Assembly: GCA_046566145.1 (NCBI GenBank)
Contig: JBKHXF010000018.1
Coordinates: 1 to 64,000 of the forward strand
Origin: JBKHXF01 sp046566145
GTDB taxonomy: Bacteria > Actinomycetota > Nitriliruptoria > Nitriliruptorales > Nitriliruptoraceae
Direction: 5' to 3'
Length of the DNA: 64,000 nucleotides
Numbering within the stretch: the first letter of the stretch is position 1; every line of letters starts with the position of its first letter. Below the pieces are notes generated by a model, which did not search any database, had not been told where the DNA came from, and saw nothing but the letters and a program-made list of their open reading frames with translations. Made by a program: the position numbers and the translations under genes. Shown piece by piece: positions 42,334 through 53,916 of this stretch.

Positions 42334-43287
42334 TCAGCCGTGCTCGGCGAGCTGCGCCAGGCGTTGCAGGCGACGGAACACGGCGGACTTCCCCAGGGGT
42401 GGGTCGCACAGCTCGCCGAGCTCGCCGAGGCTGGCCGAGGGGTTGGCGAGCCGGGCGAGCGCGACCTGGCGCAGCTCGTCGTCGAGGCCCTCCCAGCCGA
42501 CGACGTCGATCGCGCGCTCGACCGCGGCGGTCTGCGCCGCAGCCGCGTCGATGGCGCGCTGGACGTTGGCCGCGTCCGCGTTCGCGAGCCGCTGCGCGTC
42601 GCCGCGGAGCTGCCGGCGCAGGCGCTGCTCCTCCCACTCGAGGAACGACCCGGTCGCGCCGAGGCTCGCGAGCACCGCCCCGATGACCTCGCCGGACTTC
42701 ACCACGACCCGGGCCCCGCCGGCGGATGTCGCCGCGGTCGCGACCGGGGTCTCGACGAGCCGGCCGAGGGTCCGGGCGAGCTGCTCGGCGGTCTCGAGGT
42801 GGTGCGTGACGACCTCCAGGTGCGGTGGGCGTCCGGGCGTCGACACGCTGCCGGCACCGAGGAGCGCGCCGCGGACGTAGGCGGTGGCGAGCTCGTCGGC
42901 GCGCAGGAGCACGTCGTCCACCGTGCGCGTCGGGCGACCGTCCTCGTCGAAGAGCCCGAGGTCGAGGGCGACCGCCGGCGCGGCCTCCCGCCCCACGAGC
43001 ACGACGTAGGTCGAGCGCCGGCGGACGCCGCCGGGCGCCCGCACGGCCAGCTCGGGGCGCGGCTCGTCGCGTGCGACCAGCAGCTGGAACACCCGACGGG
43101 CCACCGCCCCCGACGTCGTGGTGACCTCGATCGACAGCTCCGTGCGTCCGTCGCCGCCGGTGAGGTGCAGCGACCCGGCGACGCGGAGCAGCGCCGCGAG
43201 CTCCGCGCCGGCGGTGCGCTCGTCGTCGATCGGGAGGCGCGCCAGCTCGCCCCGCACGCGGTCGGTGAACGACCCGGTCGCGCCCAC
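42334..43287 (-). CDS. whiA: DNA-binding protein WhiA
   Basis: A 317-residue protein combining a LAGLIDADG-like N-terminal domain (A-E-L-A-A-L-L-R-V-A-G-S-L-H, then A-Y-V-R-G-A-L-L-G-A-G-S-V) with a C-terminal helix-turn-helix (A-N-P-S-A-S-L-G-E-L-G-E-L, P-L-G-K-S-A-V-F-R-R-L). WhiA controls cell division and sporulation genes in Streptomyces and division in other Gram-positives. The GTG start is three bases after the yvcK stop. Confidence 0.95.
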   Translation of the reverse strand: MGATGSFTDRVRGELARLPIDDERTAGAELAALLRVAGSLHLTGGDGRTELSIEVTTTSGAVARRVFQLLVARDEPRPELAVRAPGGVRRRSTYVVLVGREAAPAVALDLGLFDEDGRPTRTVDDVLLRADELATAYVRGALLGAGSVSTPGRPPHLEVVTHHLETAEQLARTLGRLVETPVATAATSAGGARVVVKSGEVIGAVLASLGATGSFLEWEEQRLRRQLRGDAQRLANADAANVQRAIDAAAAQTAAVERAIDVVGWEGLDDELRQVALARLANPSASLGELGELCDPPLGKSAVFRRLQRLAQLAEHG

Positions 43288-43290
43288 GGC

Positions 43291-44265
43291 TCAGACGGTC
43301 ACGCCGGGACGCAGCACCCGGTCGAGGACGGCCGCGAGGGCCTGGGGGTCGTGCCCGTCGTGCCCGTCGAGCAGGTCGGCCGCGAGCACCTCCCCGACGT
43401 GCTCGCCGAGGGCGACCGGGTCGGCCTTGAGCCGGCGCCCCGGGCCTGACGGGTCGGGGCCGTCGTGCACCACGAGGTGGGTCACGTGCACGTCGGGGAC
43501 GTGCGAGCGCAGGGCGGCGAGGTGGTCGGGCAGGTCGAGTCCCTCGGTCTCCCCCGGCTGCTCGCGCAGGTTGGCGACGAGCACGACCGGCGCGCGTGAG
43601 GCCGCGACGGCCGCGGCGACGCCGGGCACCAGCAGGTTCGGCAGGACGGACGTGAACAACGAGCCGGGGCCGAGGACCAGCAGGTCGGCGCGCCGGATGG
43701 CGAGCAGCGCCTCCGGGGTGGGCGGCACGTCGGACGGCTCGAGCCACACCTCGTCGACGCGCGGCGTCGAGGCGACCGACACCTGCCCGTCGATCCGTGC
43801 GCCGCCGGCGCGGGCGTGCAACGTCACGTCGGCGGTGGTGCAGGGCAGGACCCGTCCGCGCAGGTCGAGCAACCGCATCGCCTCGTCGAGGCCGTCGACG
43901 ACGTCGCCGGTGAGGTCCTGCAGCGCGACGAGGATGAGGTTGCCGAGGCTGTGACCGTCGAGCTCGCCCGCCGCGAAGCGGTACTGCAGGAGGGTGGCCA
44001 GGTCGTCGTCGGGGCAGAGCGCCGCCATCGCCATGCGGAGGTCGCCGGGTGGGATGACGCCGAGGTCCCTGCGGAGCCTGCCCGAGGACCCACCGTCGTC
44101 GGCGACGGTCACGACCGCGGTCACGTGGTCGACGACCCGGGTGAGGGCCCGCAGGGTGCGGCTGAGGCCGTGACCGCCGCCGAGCGCGACGGCGCGCGAC
44201 CCGTCCCCGGGCCCGTCCCAGGGCCCGGGCACCCGACGACCTCGTGCGAGCCGGGCCACCGTCAC
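43291..44265 (-). CDS. yvcK: YvcK/CofD-like gluconeogenesis factor
   Basis: A 324-residue protein with the N-terminal nucleotide-sugar site A-L-G-G-G-H-G-L-S-R-T-L and V-A-D-D-G-G-S-S-G-R-L-R, then G-D-L-R-M-A. This is the CofD-like fold used by YvcK, which binds UDP-sugars and supports carbon metabolism and cell wall synthesis on gluconeogenic substrates. GTG 44265 overlaps the rapZ stop in GTGA. Its place before whiA is conserved in Gram-positive bacteria. Confidence 0.93.
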   Translation of the reverse strand: MTVARLARGRRVPGPWDGPGDGSRAVALGGGHGLSRTLRALTRVVDHVTAVVTVADDGGSSGRLRRDLGVIPPGDLRMAMAALCPDDDLATLLQYRFAAGELDGHSLGNLILVALQDLTGDVVDGLDEAMRLLDLRGRVLPCTTADVTLHARAGGARIDGQVSVASTPRVDEVWLEPSDVPPTPEALLAIRRADLLVLGPGSLFTSVLPNLLVPGVAAAVAASRAPVVLVANLREQPGETEGLDLPDHLAALRSHVPDVHVTHLVVHDGPDPSGPGRRLKADPVALGEHVGEVLAADLLDGHDGHDPQALAAVLDRVLRPGVTV

Positions 44266-45152
44266 TCCTCGCCGAGGTCGCGGTGCTCGACCCCGACCGG
44301 CGCGGTGGTGCTGTCGCGCAGGTGGGCGCCGATGCGCTCGGCGATGGCGACGGAGCGGTGCTTGCCGCCGGTGCAGCCGATCGCGATGGTCAGGTAGCGC
44401 TTGCCCTCAGCGACGTACCCGGGGACGGTCACGTCGAGGAGGTTCTCGAAGGCCTCGACGAACGGCTCGGTGGCGGGCTGGCCGAAGACGTACGAGCGGA
44501 CCGGCTCGTCGAGCCCGGTGTGCGCGCGCAGCTCCGGGACCCAGTGCGGGTTGGGCAGGAACCGCACATCCATCACGAGGTCCGCGTCGCGGGGCGTGCC
44601 GTACTTGAAGCCGAACGACACGACCTTGACGCGCAGGGTCGCCTCGGTCGGGTCGCCGAGGTGCGCGATCACGAGGTCGCGCAGCTCGTGGACGTTGCGG
44701 TCGGAGGTGTCGATGATGAGGTCGGCCACCCCGCGCAGCTCCGACAGCAGGCGTCGCTCGGTGCGGATGCCGCCGAGGACGCCGTCACCGTCGGCGGCGG
44801 GGTGGCGCCGGCGGCTCGCCTCGAACCGGCGCACCAGCGCGTCGTCGTCGGCCTCGAGGAACACGACCCGCACGTCGCTGCCCTCGCGGAGGGTCCGGAT
44901 GGCCTCCTGCAGGTCGCCGAAGAACTCGCGGCCGCGCACGTCGGCGACCAGCGCGAGCCGCTGGACGGAGCTGCCGTCGCCGAAGGCCAGCTCGACGACC
45001 TTCGACAGCAGCGGCGGCGGCAGGTTGTCGATGACGAAGAAGTCGAGGTCCTCGAGGACCTTGGCGACCTGGGTCCGGCCGGCTCCCGACATCCCGGTGA
45101 TGACGACCACCTCGGGCCGGCCGACCTCGTCGACCGCGACCGCCTCGCTCAC
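44262..45152 (-). CDS. rapZ: RapZ/YvcJ family nucleotide-binding protein
   Basis: A 296-residue protein: Walker A I-T-G-M-S-G-A-G-R-T, a Walker B-like D-L-D-F-F-V-I-D-N-L-P-P, and the C-terminal domain with F-G-F-K-Y-G-T-P, D-V-R-F-L-P-N-P and C-T-G-G-K-H-R-S-V. In E. coli RapZ controls GlmS via small RNA; in Gram-positives YvcJ has GTPase activity. GTG 45152 overlaps the uvrC stop in GTGA. Confidence 0.94.
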   Translation of the reverse strand: MSEAVAVDEVGRPEVVVITGMSGAGRTQVAKVLEDLDFFVIDNLPPPLLSKVVELAFGDGSSVQRLALVADVRGREFFGDLQEAIRTLREGSDVRVVFLEADDDALVRRFEASRRRHPAADGDGVLGGIRTERRLLSELRGVADLIIDTSDRNVHELRDLVIAHLGDPTEATLRVKVVSFGFKYGTPRDADLVMDVRFLPNPHWVPELRAHTGLDEPVRSYVFGQPATEPFVEAFENLLDVTVPGYVAEGKRYLTIAIGCTGGKHRSVAIAERIGAHLRDSTTAPVGVEHRDLGEE

Positions 45153-47137
45153 CCGCCACCTCCGTCGGCTCCGTCGGCGCACGAGCCGACCGCCTCCGCG
45201 GCGGCCTCGTCCTCGGGGGCCGCGTGGACGTGCTCGTACACCTGCGTCGCCATCGTACGGGAGAGGCCCGGCACGCCCATGAGGTCCTCGACGGTGGCCT
45301 TGCGCACGGCCGCCAACGAGCCGAAGCGCTCCAGCAGGGCGGCCCGCCGGGTGGGACCGACGCCCGGGATGTCGTCGAGCTCGGAGCTCGTGACGCTCGC
45401 CGTCCGCTTGGTGCGCTGGTAGGTGACGGCGAAGCGGTGGGCCTCGTCGCGCAGCCGCTGCACGAGGTAGAGCGACTCGGACCCGCGGGGCAGCACCACG
45501 GGGGTGGCGCGGCCGGGGAGCCACAGCTCCTCGAACCGCTTCGCGAGCGACACGAACGCGACGTCGGCGCCGAGCTCACCGTGCTCGGCGACCACCTCGC
45601 CGACGCCCTCGAGCGCGGCCGAGAGCTGCCCGGGACCGCCGTCGACGATCACGAGGTTCGGCGGGTAGGCGAACTTCCGCGCCGCGCCCTCCTCGTCGAC
45701 GACGGGGGCGCGCTGCTCCTCGACGAGCCGGGAGAACCGCCGGCGCATCACCTCCCGCATCGCGGCGAAGTCGTCGTTCCGGTCCTCGCTCAGCTTGAAG
45801 CGTCGGTACTCGGACTTGCGCGGGAGGCCGTCCTCGAACACCACCATCGACGCCACGACGCCGGTGCCCCCGAGGTGCGAGATGTCGTAGCACTCGACCC
45901 GCAGGGGGGCCTCGTCGAGGTCGAGCGCGTCCTGCAGCTCCTTCAGCGCCTGCGTGCGGGCGTTGAAGTCGCTGGCGCGCTTGAGCCGGTTGCGCTGGAA
46001 CGCCTCGCGGGCGTTGTCGGCGACCGTGCCGAGGAAGTCGGCCTTGGTGCCCCGCTGCGGGACACGGATCTCGACCCGCTGGATCGGCCGACCCGGCCCG
46101 CTGTGGTGCTCGCGGCGCATGTCGGCCAGGAGGCGCTCGAGGGCCTCGCGCTCGTCGGGCTCCTCCTGCACGAGCACCATCGGGGGGACCTCGTCCTCCC
46201 GCTCCTCGTACAGCTGCACGAGGAAGCTCGTCATCAGCTCCGCCGCCGACAGCGGCTCGACCTTGTCGACCGTCCAGCCCTTCCGGCCGACCAGCCGGCC
46301 CCGACGGACGAAGAAGGCCTGCACGGCGGCCTCGAGCTCGTCCTCGTGCACGGCGATGGCGTCGAAGTCCTCCGCCCGTTCGGCGACGACCTGCTGCTTC
46401 TCGAGGGCGCGCCGGGCCGCGAAGAGCTGGTCGCGCAGGCGGGCGGCCGCCTCGTAGTTCTGCTCCTCGGCCGCGGTGCGCATGTCGGACTCGAGGCGCC
46501 GCAGGACCGGCTTCGTGTCGCCGTCGAGGAACGCGGCCATCCCCGCGACGAGCTCGCGGTGCTCGGTGTGCGACACGACCCCGGTGCACGGCGCCGCGCA
46601 CCGGTCGATGTGGTGCAGGAGGCAGGGCCGGTCGGTGCGGGCCGCGCGGTCGTAGACGCCCTGGCTGCAGGTGCGCACCGGGAAGACGCGCAGCAGCAGG
46701 TCGAGCGTCTCCCGGATCGCGTAGGCGTGGGCGTACGGGCCGAAGCGCCGGTCACCCTTGCGCACGGCCGTGCGCTGCACCCGGGCCCGCGGGACGTCCT
46801 CGGAGGTCGTCAGCACGAGGTACGGGTAGCTCTTGTCGTCCCGGTACCGGACGTTGTAGCGGGGCCGGTGCTTCTGGATGAGCGTGTACTCGAGGTGGAG
46901 CGCCTCGACCTCGGTGTCGACGACGATCCACTCGACGCTGCGGGCCGCCTCGAGCATCGCCTGGGTCCGGGGGGCGATGTTGTGCCACGCCTGGAAGTAG
47001 TTGCCGAGCCGCTGGCGCAGGCTCTTCGCCTTGCCGACGTACACGACCCGACCCCGCCGGTCCTTGAACTGGTAGCAGCCCGGCTGCTCCGGGATGGACC
47101 CGGGTTCGGGGCGGAAGGCGAGGGCGGGGTTGTCCAT
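45149..47137 (-). CDS. uvrC: Excinuclease ABC subunit C
   Basis: A 662-residue nuclease: GIY-YIG domain at residues about 15-95 (P-G-C-Y-Q-F-K-D, V-Y-V-G-K-A-K-S-L-R), a Cys region (C-L-L-H-H-I-D-R-C-A-A-P-C), UVR motif (Y-E-A-A-A-R-L-R-D-Q), the RNase H-like endonuclease domain (C-Y-D-I-S-H, V-I-V-D-G-G-P-G-Q) and tandem helix-hairpin-helix (I-P-G-V-G-P-T-R-R, V-P-G-L-S). It makes both incisions around UvrB-bound lesions. It is the first gene of the uvrC-rapZ-yvcK-whiA operon. ATG 47137 lacks a strong ribosome site. Confidence 0.96.
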   Translation of the reverse strand: MDNPALAFRPEPGSIPEQPGCYQFKDRRGRVVYVGKAKSLRQRLGNYFQAWHNIAPRTQAMLEAARSVEWIVVDTEVEALHLEYTLIQKHRPRYNVRYRDDKSYPYLVLTTSEDVPRARVQRTAVRKGDRRFGPYAHAYAIRETLDLLLRVFPVRTCSQGVYDRAARTDRPCLLHHIDRCAAPCTGVVSHTEHRELVAGMAAFLDGDTKPVLRRLESDMRTAAEEQNYEAAARLRDQLFAARRALEKQQVVAERAEDFDAIAVHEDELEAAVQAFFVRRGRLVGRKGWTVDKVEPLSAAELMTSFLVQLYEEREDEVPPMVLVQEEPDEREALERLLADMRREHHSGPGRPIQRVEIRVPQRGTKADFLGTVADNAREAFQRNRLKRASDFNARTQALKELQDALDLDEAPLRVECYDISHLGGTGVVASMVVFEDGLPRKSEYRRFKLSEDRNDDFAAMREVMRRRFSRLVEEQRAPVVDEEGAARKFAYPPNLVIVDGGPGQLSAALEGVGEVVAEHGELGADVAFVSLAKRFEELWLPGRATPVVLPRGSESLYLVQRLRDEAHRFAVTYQRTKRTASVTSSELDDIPGVGPTRRAALLERFGSLAAVRKATVEDLMGVPGLSRTMATQVYEHVHAAPEDEAAAEAVGSCADGADGGGG

Positions 47138-47237
47138 CGCGTCGACGGTACCCGCCGACCCCGGCCGGCCGGCGCCTACCCTCGACCTCCCACCGTGCCG
47201 GCTCCCCGCCGACCACCCCCACCCGGACGAGGCCCCC

Positions 47238-48347
47238 GTGCTGTTGGCCCAGGTCGAGGTCGCTCCCCTCGTCGACGCGTGCGGCGTCGACCCGTCGTTG
47301 CTCTGTGAGCTGGTGTTCACGCGGGTGACGGAGGACCCGCAGGTGGTCGCGCTGCTCGTGCACCTGCTCGTCGTCCCCCTGCTCCTCACGGGCGCGTTCG
47401 TCGTCTACCGCTCGGCGCGGCGCGTCATCGACCGCTTCGTCGACGGGCTCGAGGACGAGATCGCCAAGCGGGTGGCGCGCGCGGACGAGCTCGGGCACAC
47501 GCCCTCGGGGCGCTCGGGCACCCGACGGATGCAGCGGCTGCACGCGATCGGTGGGGCGCTGCGTGGCGCCGTCGGCATCGTCGTCTGGTTCACGGCCCTG
47601 CTGCTCGTGCTGGCCCGCTTCGTCGACCTGCGGCCCATCCTCGCCGGCGCCGGGCTCGCGGGCCTCGTCGTCGGCTTCGGTGCCCAGAACCTCATCCGCG
47701 ACTTCCTCGCGGGCGTGTCGATGCTCGCGGAGGACCAGTTCGGCGTCGGGGACTGGATCGAGGTCGACGGGGAGGCCGGCCAGGTCGAGCACGTGGGGCT
47801 GCGGACGACGCGCTTCCGCGACATCGACGGCGTCGTGTGGCACGTGCCCAACGGCACGATCACGAAGGTCGGGAACCTCACGCAGCACTGGGCCCGCGCC
47901 ACGCTCGACGTCCCCGTCGCCCTCGACACCGACGTCGCCCACGCTCGACGGGTCATCCAGCGCGTCGCCGACGGGCTCGCGGTCGACGCCGAGTGGGGCC
48001 AGGACGTCATCGGGCCGGCGGAGATCTGGGGCGTGCAGGAGTGGGGTCCCGACGGCGTGGCCATCCGTCTCGTCGTGCCGACCCGGCCGTTGCGCAACTG
48101 GGACGTCACCCGCCAGCTCCGCGAGCGGCTCAAGGCGGCGTTCGAGCACGAGGGCATCCGGATGCCGGCGCCGATGCGCGAGGTCGGTGCGCAGCGCACC
48201 GGCGAGGCGCTGCGGGTGGGGCCACCGGTCGAGCCGGGGCCCCGACCGGAGCCCGGGAGGCGGCGCGCCGCGCCCGCGGCGCGTGACACGACGCAGCGCA
48301 TCCCCACGGTCCGTCCGCCGGCGCTGGCGGACGACCCCGACGCCTGA
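47238..48347 (+). CDS. MscS-type mechanosensitive channel
   Basis: A 369-residue channel. One or two N-terminal transmembrane helices are followed by the pore helix region L-A-G-A-G-L-A-G-L-V-V-G-F-G-A-Q-N-L-I-R-D and the MscS beta domain (F-G-V-G-D-W-I-E-V-D-G, G-L-R-T-T-R-F-R-D, V-P-N-G). The C-terminal tail is Pro/Arg-rich and probably disordered. It releases osmolytes under hypo-osmotic stress. GTG 47238 has ACGAGG six bases upstream. It is divergent from uvrC and convergent with uvrA. Confidence 0.9.
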   Translation: MLLAQVEVAPLVDACGVDPSLLCELVFTRVTEDPQVVALLVHLLVVPLLLTGAFVVYRSARRVIDRFVDGLEDEIAKRVARADELGHTPSGRSGTRRMQRLHAIGGALRGAVGIVVWFTALLLVLARFVDLRPILAGAGLAGLVVGFGAQNLIRDFLAGVSMLAEDQFGVGDWIEVDGEAGQVEHVGLRTTRFRDIDGVVWHVPNGTITKVGNLTQHWARATLDVPVALDTDVAHARRVIQRVADGLAVDAEWGQDVIGPAEIWGVQEWGPDGVAIRLVVPTRPLRNWDVTRQLRERLKAAFEHEGIRMPAPMREVGAQRTGEALRVGPPVEPGPRPEPGRRRAAPAARDTTQRIPTVRPPALADDPDA

Positions 48348-48371
48348 GGCGCTGCGAGGCCACCGCGGCGG

Positions 48372-51215
<2,844 letters not shown>

Positions 51216-51376
51216 TGCGGATGGACCTCCGTGGGAGGGCCCGGGGCGAGGGCACGGGCGATGGGCGCGGGGCGGGCTCGAGCGGGATGGGAGCCGCGGG
51301 GGGCTTCGGAGCCACGCCGGCGGCCGAGCGTACCGACGGGGTCGCGGCCGACCCGCGGGGCGCTCCGACCGATGGT

Positions 51377-51392
51377 CCGAACGTACGTTCGG
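51377..51392. promoter_or_regulatory. LexA (SOS) box
   Basis: CCGAACGTACGTTCGG is a perfect 16-bp palindrome whose core CGAAC-N4-GTTCG matches the Gram-positive LexA consensus. It lies in the 290-bp gap between uvrA (start at 51215) and the divergent hydrolase gene (start at 51506), so it probably controls uvrA and perhaps both. Confidence 0.85.
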
Positions 51393-51505
51393 CGCACGCG
51401 CGATGCCGTGGCCGCGCGTCTCCGAGCGCCCGACCGACGCGGCCCGCTCGGTAGCGTCGGGGCCGGCGGCGCAGGGCGCGCCGCGACCGTACGAAAGGCG
51501 ACGGC

Positions 51506-52195
51506 GTGACCGACCCCAGGGCCGACGGCAGCACGGGCGACGACGGTTACGACGGTCACGTCGAGCCGGACGGGCCATGGATCGAGCGGAGCGACGGGCC
51601 CGTGCGTGTCCGGAAGCTCTCCGTCGAGGAGATGGACAACGACGTCTACGTGGTCTCCTGCACCGCGACCGGCGCGGCGCTGCTCGTCGACGTGGCCGCG
51701 CGCCCCGAGCGGCTCGTGGAGGCGACCGCGGACGTCGACCTCGTCGCCGCGGTCCAGACCCACGGCCACTGGGACCACGTCCGCGCCTGGGAGGCGCTCG
51801 CGGACGAGCACGGGTGGCAGGTGTGGGGGCACCGGGGCGACGCCGAGCTGTTCCCCCGGGCCTGCGACCGCTGGCTCGAGGACGGTGACGTGCTCGAGGT
51901 CGGCGACCTGCGGGTCGAGGTGCTGCACATCCCGGGGCACACCCGCGGCTCGCTGACCTACCTGGTCCACGGCGACGAGCGGCCCCACCTGTTCACCGGC
52001 GACAGCCTCTTCCCCGGTGGCGTCGGCAACACCTTCGGCGACGCGGACGCCTTCAGCGAACTGCTCGACGGCATGGTCGCGCGCGTCTTCGACCGGCTGC
52101 CCGACCACACCTGGGTCTACCCCGGCCACGGCGACGACACGACGCTCGGTGCCGAGCGCCCCCATCTCGACGAGTGGCGCGCCCGGGGCTGGTGA
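51506..52195 (+). CDS. Metallo-beta-lactamase-fold hydrolase (glyoxalase II-like)
   Basis: A 229-residue protein with the zinc-binding motif T-H-G-H-W-D-H near residue 90, further ligands in H-I-P-G-H-T-R-G-S, T-G-D-S-L-F-P-G-G-V-G-N-T and Y-P-G-H-G-D-D-T. The T-H-G-H-W-D-H core deviates slightly from the standard H-x-H-x-D-H in its first spacer only. This matches hydroxyacylglutathione hydrolase-like enzymes, which in actinobacteria may act on mycothiol conjugates (inference). GTG 51506. It shares a promoter region with uvrA. Confidence 0.9.
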   Translation: MTDPRADGSTGDDGYDGHVEPDGPWIERSDGPVRVRKLSVEEMDNDVYVVSCTATGAALLVDVAARPERLVEATADVDLVAAVQTHGHWDHVRAWEALADEHGWQVWGHRGDAELFPRACDRWLEDGDVLEVGDLRVEVLHIPGHTRGSLTYLVHGDERPHLFTGDSLFPGGVGNTFGDADAFSELLDGMVARVFDRLPDHTWVYPGHGDDTTLGAERPHLDEWRARGW

Positions 52196-52291
52196 GATCG
52201 TCGGGCGTCCCCGCGCCGGCGGTCGCGCTCCGCGAGCCGCGCCCCGGGATGTGGGCGACGTCGCCCGCGACGGGCGGCCGGATCGGGTCGG

Positions 52292-52753
52292 TCAGGCCGG
52301 GACGGAGGCCACGCCGATGCCGGCGGTGAGCACGACCACGGCGATGATCATGAAGCGGCGCGCCGTGAGGTAGGCGTCCACGGCCATCTGCTCGCGTCGC
52401 GCACGTGCGACGCCAGCGTGCGTCAGTCCGACCGCCGCCACCATCAGCAGCGGATGCGCGTAGGCGACGAGCGGCTGGTCGCTCTCCCACCACTGCCCGG
52501 CGCCGTACACGAGGATGCCGAAGAGCAGCTGCACCGAGACGACCAGGGCGGTCAGGGCGAAGATGCCAGGCTCGTACTCGCGCCCGTTCTTGGCGCGCTG
52601 CGTCGCGACCACGATGGCGGCCACGAACAGCAGGAAGACGAGGTAGCCGAGGTACTGGTGGCCGACGGCGAGGGGTTCGTACACGAGGGTGCCCGTCTGA
52701 TCAGGGGACAGCGAGGAGCGGGGCGTGAGCCTACCCCTGCCCCGACCCCACAC
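52292..52753 (-). CDS. Hypothetical membrane protein with four helices
   Basis: A 153-residue protein with four hydrophobic segments: L-G-Y-L-V-F-L-L-F-V-A-A-I-V-V, F-A-L-T-A-L-V-V-S-V-Q-L-L-F-G, H-P-L-L-M-V-A-A-V-G-L and I-I-A-V-V-V-L-T-A-G-I. Histidines at helix ends (V-G-H32-Q-Y, Y-A-H-P, L-T-H-A-G) could ligate heme or metal, but no family is recognisable. GTG 52753 is tentative; a GTG at V24, directly before Y-E-P-L-A-V-G-H, is an alternative. It lies just downstream of the ABC-2 exporter genes on the same strand. Confidence 0.6.
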   Translation of the reverse strand: MWGRGRGRLTPRSSLSPDQTGTLVYEPLAVGHQYLGYLVFLLFVAAIVVATQRAKNGREYEPGIFALTALVVSVQLLFGILVYGAGQWWESDQPLVAYAHPLLMVAAVGLTHAGVARARREQMAVDAYLTARRFMIIAVVVLTAGIGVASVPA

Positions 52754-52794
52754 CGGACGCCCGTCCGGTCAGGGCGGTCGGCCGGAGGTGGTCC

Positions 52795-53916
52795 TCACGC
52801 CCGGACGGTGACGCGGTGCAGTCGCCAGACCGCGAGTGCGAGGAGCACGGCAGCGAAGCCCGCCAGCACGCCCACCTGGCCGAGCACGTCCCCGAGCCGG
52901 CCGTCGCGGCGCTGGAGCTCGGCGAACGCGTCCAGCGCCCACGCGTGCGGCGTCGCCAGCGCGACGCGCTGCATCACCGGCGGGAACACCTCGATCGGGG
53001 CCATCGCCCCGCCCAGCGCCGCGAGCCCGAGGCCCAGCCCGACGCCGAGGCCGCCGGCCTGCGCGTCGTTGCTGCTGACCGCCCCGAGGAGCATCGCCGC
53101 GCCGGCGGAGACCACGCAGAACGCGCCGACCACGACGGCGACGGCGAGGGGGTCGCCGTAGCGCACGTCGAACAGCACCAGCGTGCCGGCGACGATGTAG
53201 CCGGCCTGGACGAGCGCGATGGCGGTGCGTCCCACGGCCTGCCCGACCAGCAGCTCCGTGGTGCTCGTCGGGGTGGAGCGCACCCGTGTGGCGATGCCCC
53301 ACTGCCGCAGCTGGATGAGGGCCGCGGAGCCCGCGAGCGAGGTCACGAACACGAACAGCACGAGCTGCGAGGACGCCCCGAGGTCGAACTGGCCGAGGGA
53401 GGAGAGCTCCCCGGCGAGGCCGGCGTCGAGGACCCGCGTCTCGACCGCCACGGGCGCGAGGGTGGCCGCGCCCTCCAGGTCGACGGACACGGCCGCGACG
53501 GCCCGGGACGCGACCGTCCGGATCGCGGCGCCGGTCCCGTCGGGTCGGGAGACGAACCCGACCGTCGCCGACCCGCCGGCGGCGAGCACCGCGTCGAGGT
53601 CGTCGTCGAGCAGGACGGCCGCGTCGGCCCGGCCGCGGGCCACGTCGTCCCTCGCCGCCGGCACGTCCTCGACCAGCTCGACGATGACGGCGTCCTGGCG
53701 CTCGACGGCGGCGAGGAGCGCCGCACCCGTGTCGTCCGCGCCGGCCGGGACCGCGACGAGCAGCGTCGGGCGAGCGCCGTCACCGAACTGCAACCCGATG
53801 AGGACCACCAGCAGCAACGGCAGGACGAACACGAAGAAGACGTTCGAGCGGTCCCGCAGGAACCGCCGCAGCTCGGTCCCGGCGATCGTCACCACGCGCA
53901 CCACGGCGCCGCTCAC
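52795..53916 (-). CDS. ABC-2 type transporter permease
   Basis: A 373-residue ABC-2 permease: an N-terminal helix after E-L-R-R-F-L-R-D-R-S-N, a large extracytoplasmic loop (about residues 50-185), then five helices in the C-terminal half ending in W-R-L-H-R-V. The GTG overlaps the upstream permease stop in GTGA. With its partner and the ATPase it forms an exporter; substrate (drug, polymer or lipid) is unknown. Confidence 0.88.
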   Translation of the reverse strand: MSGAVVRVVTIAGTELRRFLRDRSNVFFVFVLPLLLVVLIGLQFGDGARPTLLVAVPAGADDTGAALLAAVERQDAVIVELVEDVPAARDDVARGRADAAVLLDDDLDAVLAAGGSATVGFVSRPDGTGAAIRTVASRAVAAVSVDLEGAATLAPVAVETRVLDAGLAGELSSLGQFDLGASSQLVLFVFVTSLAGSAALIQLRQWGIATRVRSTPTSTTELLVGQAVGRTAIALVQAGYIVAGTLVLFDVRYGDPLAVAVVVGAFCVVSAGAAMLLGAVSSNDAQAGGLGVGLGLGLAALGGAMAPIEVFPPVMQRVALATPHAWALDAFAELQRRDGRLGDVLGQVGVLAGFAAVLLALAVWRLHRVTVRA

